Assembly (NCBI GenBank): GCA_051453625.1
Contig: JBOZIK010000001.1
Location: forward strand, 142,722,561 to 142,786,560
Reading direction: 5' to 3'
Origin: Welwitschia mirabilis
Lineage: Eukaryota > Gnetophyta > Gnetopsida > Welwitschiales
Length of the DNA stretch: 64,000 nucleotides
Below, piece after piece: positions 57,561-64,000 of the stretch (position 1 is its first letter; every line of letters begins with the position of its first letter). Both the position numbers and the translations under genes were made by a program. The notes below the pieces were generated by a model that saw only the letters and a list, made by a program, of their open reading frames with translations, made no database searches and was not told where the DNA came from.

Positions 57561-57719
57561 TATATTAAGGGTGTTGAGATATGACAAATGCAAAGGAAGA
57601 GAAGTAATTCTTGATGGTTTAACCAATTGTTGGACATTAAACCACTACTTCAATATTATTTCCAAAATTTGAAAGATAAATTAAATTTTAGAAAGCTATA
57701 TTAATTAATACTATATCCA

Positions 57720-57960
57720 AGAGACATAGTATTTTGGTGTAAAATAATGTGGGAATGCTCACCACTTCCTATAGATGCCTTTATTAACTAGATAGTAGCA
57801 CACCGAAAGCTATTAGTCAAAATTATCATGGCTTTTTGGATGTGCAGGTGGATAATATGTGTGTCTTTTGTTTACAGCAATCTAATATAATTAATTACTT
57901 GCTTTTCTATTATTATTTTACATAACATCTTTGGTCATTTATCTTTACTTTTTTGAAATT
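57720..57960 (+). pseudogene. LINE N2 zf-RVT domain
   Basis: N-M-C-V-F-C-L-Q-Q-S-N near 57858 retains the C-x2-C pair of zf-RVT, and Y-L-L-F-Y-Y-Y-F...H-L-W-S-F follows where the family has H-L-F-x-x-C-x-x-A-x-x-x-W. The preceding 'W-x-x-K-x-P-x-K' part is barely visible. Confidence 0.6.
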
Positions 57961-60900
57961 ACATCCTAGATGTATAGGTTGGTTCCAACTTTTGGCTTTA
58001 TTTTCAAGAACTATCAAGGGTAGAAAACAATATGTAAAAAGATGAGGGAAATGTTTTATGATACTATTTATAGTATTTAAAAGAGAGAAACATTAGATTA
58101 CTTCAAAACATACAAATAATATTGAAGGACATAGGAAATAAATTGATTTTGATTGTATAGTCATACTACTAAAGTCATTTTTATGACCCTCTTCTTTGGA
58201 AATTCCAAGAGTACTTTGTAATGAGTTCTTTTTGTACTAATACTCTTTTATTTTTTGATTATAAAAAATAATAATAAGTTAATAATATCTTTAATTTAAT
58301 TAATTGATAATTACCTTTATTATCAAATTGGAAATACTTGATCTTACATTTGGTTTTGTTTTCCACTTTTGCTTTGAAAACCTTAAAAATATTTAAATCA
58401 AGATATTTATATTTCAAAAAATACATCTAAGTTGTATACAAAAAAATATTTAACAAAGATTTAAAATATAAATATCATCAAAATATAAGAATTAAATTAG
58501 AACTACATAGGCCACTGTAAATGAGTAGAATTTCCACTTAGCATGTTACTTATTAGCTAAAAAGTCATGTAAAGTTCTTAATTCATTATACATGCTTCAC
58601 ATGAAGAAAAATCACATGAAATTAAGGGAAAAGTATGATGTCTATTCTCATGAATTCTCAGTTAATAAGTAAATACTATGATGTTCCAAGAAAGAATACC
58701 ATAGTGGTAACGGGGAAATACTTTCTTTTGAAATATGCTAAGAAATTTCTGCATACCTATAAATACTTAAAGGTATATTAGTTTTTAATCCATGTAGAAT
58801 TACATGAAAAGATTCTAACTAGCATAAAAAAATTGGCTACAAAATTATTTTATCATGGAAATAGAATGATATTCACTAACTAAAGTAAAAAGGAAGAGAA
58901 GATGAGAGATCAATAGAAAAATTACAAAATATAAGAGATCATTTACTATGAAATACATGACAATTCAAATGTAATTAAATCATGATCTTATATAAGAAGT
59001 ATAATTCTATATACCAAATAAATTTGATTAAGTTATGTTATAAAATCATTAAAATAGTAGTGCTTATAAGTCATATGCCTTGTTGTACCAATATTTAAAA
59101 TCCAGCTCTAGAATCTAAGATTCATTATGAGATGTATTTCCATTCATACATATGAAAACCATGACATTTAAATAATATAATGGATTCATAGGATTTAGCA
59201 TTATTCAAAGAATTAAATAACTAGTAATTACATTCATCTTTATAATAATTAGTAACATGACCTTGTATTTTTCAATATGAATGTTAATATGTATTCTTTC
59301 TTAGAGAAACACTATTTTGATGTGATTTCTACTTTAGTCAAGATTGATATAATTGCATATGTATAGTTCATTATTATTATTTAGGGCCTTTATTCTTATC
59401 ATAATGCTTAATATTAGACGAAAGAAATTTACATGAAGAATAGTTGAACATGATCTACTAAAAGAATGTGATACTTTAAATGTGGCATCATAAGATGAAA
59501 AACTAGTAAAGTTCAACTATGATTTAGTAGTAATAAAATCTTTGCTGGACATATAAAAGATCATGTATGATAGTTGCCTACTATGATGTAGGGATGTAAG
59601 TAGCTATGAAGAGATAAATCCTCCAAATAAGATCTATTCAAGTTAACATAATTAATATGGACTTGATTCTTTAGGTTAATTTTAGTAATCTCTATCTTAA
59701 TATGAATTATTTTGATGATTACTTGTGATATCTTTATTTCTAATCATGCAAGCTAGTCATACTTGTCATAAGATTAACTACATTTGACTAATTCTTTAAG
59801 TAGAATGTACATTAAAATGTAATAAAGCTAGTGTAACACATCTAACTTTGATCCATCACCTTCTTATGTTATAAATCCATTGATATGTAAATGATTATAA
59901 CTAGTTTATCATGCATGGATTTCAAATAATTTTCATTATCCTTACTTTAAAGATAAATATGCTCTTATTAAAAAAAATTGTATCAAATATTTATGTAAAT
60001 TTTCCAAATTTTAATCATCCTGAAGCATGACATGTATGTTCATCATAATTCTAATCATTAAAACTAATGTGAAGGAGGTGGATATAAAATATTCATGTTA
60101 TTAAATTTTAATATTAATCATTTTAAAGGGTAACACATATGTTCATTATGATTCCAATACTTAACAATAATGTAAAGAAGTATAATAAGTTTTGAAACTA
60201 TGCCATTGAATTGGTCATATATAAGAGATAATAAAGAGATGATAATAAGTCCTAAATTTTAGTTGGTTCTTAGGGAACCGTACTTTCTTAAATAACTAAA
60301 AAAGGTTTTGTTTATTAGGAAAAAAATGTCAAATCATGAAAATAAAGAAATATGCTTTAAAAAACTAAAATAGTATTGTCAAATTTAAAATAATATTACT
60401 CAAATCAATATCTTAAGTGATCTATTTAAATCCTCAGCATGAGAAAAACAAATTTAAAAAAACAATTTTGATAGAGAGAAATACTTAAATTAAATGAATA
60501 TTTCTTAGATTCATAACTCATATGATCTATCCAATCCAAAATAGTAGACAAGAGAACAAGTAAATCCAAAAAGAAATGTTAAGATATAACCACATATATA
60601 AAAGAAAACAAAATCAATTTTTCTTTAAATTATTATGTAAATGTTGTAATTTTTAATGTAATAGGCTTATGTTATTAAATAATTAAATGAAAACTTATTA
60701 ATTTTAAGTATCAATCCCAAATCCAGAAGTGATCACATCCCTTTCAAGTGTACTACCCTTATTTTTAAAAAGAGAAAAAGAATAAAGTATGAATTACCTT
60801 GATGGAACATCAAATTAATTACCTAATCTTGCTTACCTTAGTGATATACTATTCTAATAAAACGTATAATGTCATATTGGTGATCTACCTATACCTTAGA

Positions 60901-61430
60901 CTCAATAGATTTTAATATATTATACTTTTCCTTTCTATCATTTTGTTGATGAAATCTAAGTAGATCCCATCATGATGCCTTCAGTTTTTGCACTCTTATT
61001 TATTACGATATACATGGGAATTAAGTCCGATGAGTACCTAAGAAAATTCTTCTTAAGATACATATGCATATTTTATGGCTTAATCTGCATAATCATGGTA
61101 GTTAAAGAATCTACAATACTCTCAAAGAATAATAAATCATCACATGGATTATTATCTATGTAAATCTATTTATGTTTCCACTACCTAAGAATTAATGGCA
61201 TGGAAAACATAATGTCTTTAAGAAGTAGCTAATTTGAAATTTCAAGCCTTTAAATAATTAAAATACTAAATGTTGTTAAATGTAAAAAAGACAAGTTAAA
61301 GTGAAAAATGCAAATTGAATTTAGTAAAGTTAATGGATCTTACTCAACATTCTAACATTAACTTAATCTATAAAAAATAAAAGTAAAAATGGGTCTATGT
61401 GAAAAAAATCAAGTTATGTAGACTCTTGTT

Positions 61431-61927
61431 CCACATCATAATGTGACTTAATGAAATAAAAACTATATATTGGACTTCCAGTTTTTAAAAATACCTAACA
61501 ATGCAAAAAAATTATAAAAATAATTAAAAATAAAAATGTGTATAAGTGAGAGTTAAAATATTAGATCAAATTACATATCACAATAAAATTATAAACCTAA
61601 TATAAAAAAGAACTATAATTAAATCTACATGAAAAAGATTAAAATAAAATGTAAAGCTATCACATGTTTACTAATAGATATTGCTTCACATTCCAATGTG
61701 AAGTAATGAAAAAAACAATAGATTTTGGGCTTGTAATTCTTAAAAATACTTAAAAATTTAAAATTTGTAAAAATCCTTCAAAATAAAAATGTTTATTAAA
61801 GTGAGATAAAGTATTAGCACAAACCACATATCACAATAAGAGTACAAACTTGAGGTAAAAGGGAGTTATAATTACATCTACATTAAAAGGCTTAAAATAA
61901 AATCTAAAGCTAGCACGTGTGTACTAA
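61431..61927. repeat. Tandem pair, about 2 x 255 bp
   Basis: The unit starting near 61431 (ccacatcataatgtgac) recurs near 61686 (tcacattccaatgtgaag). Shared blocks follow in order: tttaaaaatac(c/-)taa, aataaaaatg, cacatatcacaataa, ataattaaatctaca/ataattacatctaca and aaataaaatgtaaagct/aaataaaatctaaagct. Divergence is substantial. Confidence 0.8.
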
Positions 61928-62861
61928 ACGATAATGTGTACTGAGGTAATTATGTTATCACTTTTATTCATATTAAAAGAGTGATATATCTATTTTTATT
62001 TATGGCATAAAATTTTTCTTAATGTCATCAGTTATATTCTTTATCTCTTTTGAAAACTTATTTCTATTATTGTTCATGTCATATAAATCTATTAAATGCT
62101 ACAACCACCTTTAGATTAAGACTATGTCATTTTTCATAAATTTATGATGGGTTTTATTTGGAAAACTATTTCATTTCCCTAATTTTATGTCACTTTTAAC
62201 TTATATTTTTTTATTTTCATTAATAATAAGAAAGGAGATCTAGATTGATGCAATGAAACTCATATTGGTAGATAGATTTCTAATGAAGGAATTCACTATG
62301 ATCTAGTTATTTATGAAGCTTTTCCTAAAAATATTCATAATAAAGATATGTTTCTAGAAGCACATCTATTTCATGTTATAGATTCATGGTCATAAATATC
62401 CTGGAATACTCTCATTTAATTTTTAAAAATATTTAATATGTAGGATTAGTTTTCTTATATTTTTTAAAAAAGAGTTGAAAAGACATCACTTAGGTTAGTA
62501 TTTGGCTTTTATAAATCAAGCTTGAAAGATAATTTTAACAATGAAAAACAAAATATATGCATAAGACACCATGAAGGATGTCAAACAAAAAATGCATAGT
62601 AAAAGAAACTACTAAGGATACTATAGAATAACAAAAGAGATGCAAATGAAATGAAAAATAAAAGTGAGTAAAATATGAATTTATCTTTTATAATTTTAGA
62701 TGTAGAAGAAAAATAAATGAAAAAAGAGCAATTAATCTTATATTTTGCACACAAACCTTTTAATGATTAAATGTTTTTGTAAAAGATTTATAGGTTATTG
62801 AGATTTAATACAAATTAAAAAACACTTTTTCATAAAATATCTGTAGGTTATTTAGTTTATA

Positions 62862-62920
62862 AACACACACACACACACATACATATATATATACATAGAT
62901 ACATACATACATATATGTAT
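62862..62920. repeat. (AC)n-(AT)n-(ATAC)n compound microsatellite
   Basis: About nine AC units, then ta-rich and atac/atag units. Confidence 0.95.
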
Positions 62921-64000
62921 AGTAAGAATTTTGAAGAACACTTTTTTTCTTTATTCTCTACTTTATAAATGATAATCACACCTAAAATGAAACTTCATGA
63001 GGTTAACTTTTATCCTAAGAATAGGATCATATTGCATTTTCTTATGTTCTAGCATGGGATTCATGGATAAGTCATTTTCATAAAATAAATTTATAGAATA
63101 AAGTTTCAATAATTTAAATATTATATAGGATTAAGTACCATTAAGTCCTATTAATTTGGTCAATGGAAGTTTACTAAATGATTATTGATTTATCATTCAA
63201 TGCCTTATAAGCCTTGTTAGTTTAGAACTATACTTCGTATTTGGGAATTCTAATTTCTTTTTTAAAAAATTCAATTTTTGTTGTCTTCAATGTATCATTC
63301 TAGTTAATTTATTATTATAACCATCACCTTTAAAGTCCTATGATCTATAACTTTAGTTAGTAAAATCATAATTACATTAATAAATTTAAAAGATTAGCCA
63401 TTTATAAAATGTACTCTTCCTAATTAATAAGGATAAACTCCTAATTGGAAAAAACCTAATATTAGACATATAAATATTAATTATATGCTAGTGAAATAGT
63501 TATTATTTGTATCTTCATTTTACATTTATTTTTTTTTAATTTCTTCTTAAGTTTACTTTTTTGAGTTAATTTCATACACTAGTCTCCTTGACATTTGAAT
63601 AAAATTTAGGTTTTTATTAAATTTTTGTTCTTAATAGAAGCATAATACTAAAGAAATTTTAAAGACTTATAATAATAAATTTTTATTTATTTATCTTCTA
63701 TAAGTATTAAATTTATAAGTTTGGTAAAATTCACAACTTATTTTATGTAGTTTAAATAAAGGATTTATAGAGTAAATCTTAATTTGAAATATTATGGCTT
63801 CACATAGAGAAATCCTAAAGTAATAAAAGGCACTAGATGAGGGAAACTTATATATCTAATTACAAATAATATAAAATGCAATTATTACATAAGAAAGAAG
63901 CCACATTTTCCAATCAGCATCCACATGGAATTATGAAAATTAAAACTTTGGAAGTTATTAGCTTAATGTCCTTATCTTCAGATGTTCCATGTTTAATGAG

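Larger units (their letters stand above)
54460..58275 (+). mobile_element. N2: L1-type LINE with ORF1 and ORF2 remains
   Basis: Plus-strand order fits a plant L1: ORF1 with DUF4283 and a CCHC knuckle (54460-55110), an unreadable middle where endonuclease and RT start are expected (55110-57050), the RT C-terminus (57060-57560), zf-RVT (57720-57960), and a 3' end with a ttttgtactaatactctttta stretch and an A-rich tail near 58260-58275. The total of 3.8 kb is shorter than a full plant L1 (roughly 6 kb), so there are internal deletions. No target duplication was determined. Confidence 0.65.
58276..64000. other. Unassigned AT-rich DNA to the window end
   Basis: About 5.7 kb without any recognised domain, LTR pair or RNA gene on either strand. 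It holds the 255-bp tandem pair (61431-61927) and a CA/TA microsatellite (62862-62920). Short frames (59334-59516 minus, 60972-61163 plus) show no family features. Confidence 0.35.

Noticed and set aside
60972-61163. 63-codon plus-strand frame starting M-M-P
   Set aside because: No recognised motif and no conserved context; length is within chance for this base composition.
1-64000. tRNA or rRNA genes, CRISPR arrays, bacterial or organellar insertions, pararetroviral sequences
   Set aside because: Looked for by characteristic words and repeats on both strands; nothing supportable was seen by eye. A covariance-model scan and a protein profile scan would be decisive.

Overview
The window is intergenic DNA from a large plant nuclear genome. 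Evidence for this is the very AT-rich base composition, the absence of any intact gene, and a near-continuous layer of decayed plant-type retrotransposons: Ty3/gypsy of Athila/Tat type, a Ty3/gypsy chromovirus, Ty1/copia, and L1-type LINEs with DUF4283 and zf-RVT domains. The species cannot be named from the sequence. No host gene, tRNA, rRNA, CRISPR array or bacterial-style operon was recognised. All protein homology below was read by eye from conceptual translations full of stops and frameshifts, so every coding entry is a pseudogene.

Layout, left to right (labels are mine). R1 (1-2787, minus): internal edge, tRNA-Asp-type primer site and LTR of a Ty3/gypsy element that leaves the window on the left. 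R2 (2788 to about 9289, plus): Athila-like gag, protease, RT and integrase remains, ending at a G-rich tract. 9.3-14.7 kb: unassigned AT-rich DNA with a (TA)n(GA)n microsatellite. R3 (about 14.7-22.3 kb, plus): a chromovirus with two diverged LTRs; between its 5' LTR and pol lie a TRIM-like mini-retroelement (15.37-15.74 kb) and about 21 copies of a 70-71-bp tandem repeat (15.75-17.22 kb). 26.8-28.4 kb: the 3' part of LINE N1. R4 (29270-31636, minus): a short LTR element holding only gag remains, with 290-bp LTRs and a near-perfect 5-bp target duplication.

The best-resolved structure is a three-level nest at 34.6-51.2 kb. R5 (34612-51186, plus) is a Ty1/copia element with ~300-bp LTRs. R6 (36026-45055, minus) is a second copia with ~1.2-kb LTRs, inserted in R5 between protease and integrase. 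R7 (41285-43335) is a solo-LTR-like copy of the R1 LTR, inserted in the gag of R6. Right of the nest lie a plus-strand copia RT scrap (R8), a minus-strand copia RT with relatively few breaks (R9), and LINE N2 (54.5-58.3 kb). The last 5.7 kb is AT-rich with a 255-bp tandem pair and a microsatellite.

Two general points help a reader. First, nine of the twelve N gaps are flanked by the same sequence on both sides, and comparing the R1 and R7 LTRs shows that three of these gaps probably contain no missing sequence, so the scaffold is locally inflated. Second, decay is dominated by C-to-T/G-to-A changes that have hit primer sites and catalytic residues, as expected for long-methylated heterochromatin. 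I found no convincing new biological system; the most unusual items are the 71-bp array beside the TRIM-like element and the depth of nesting.
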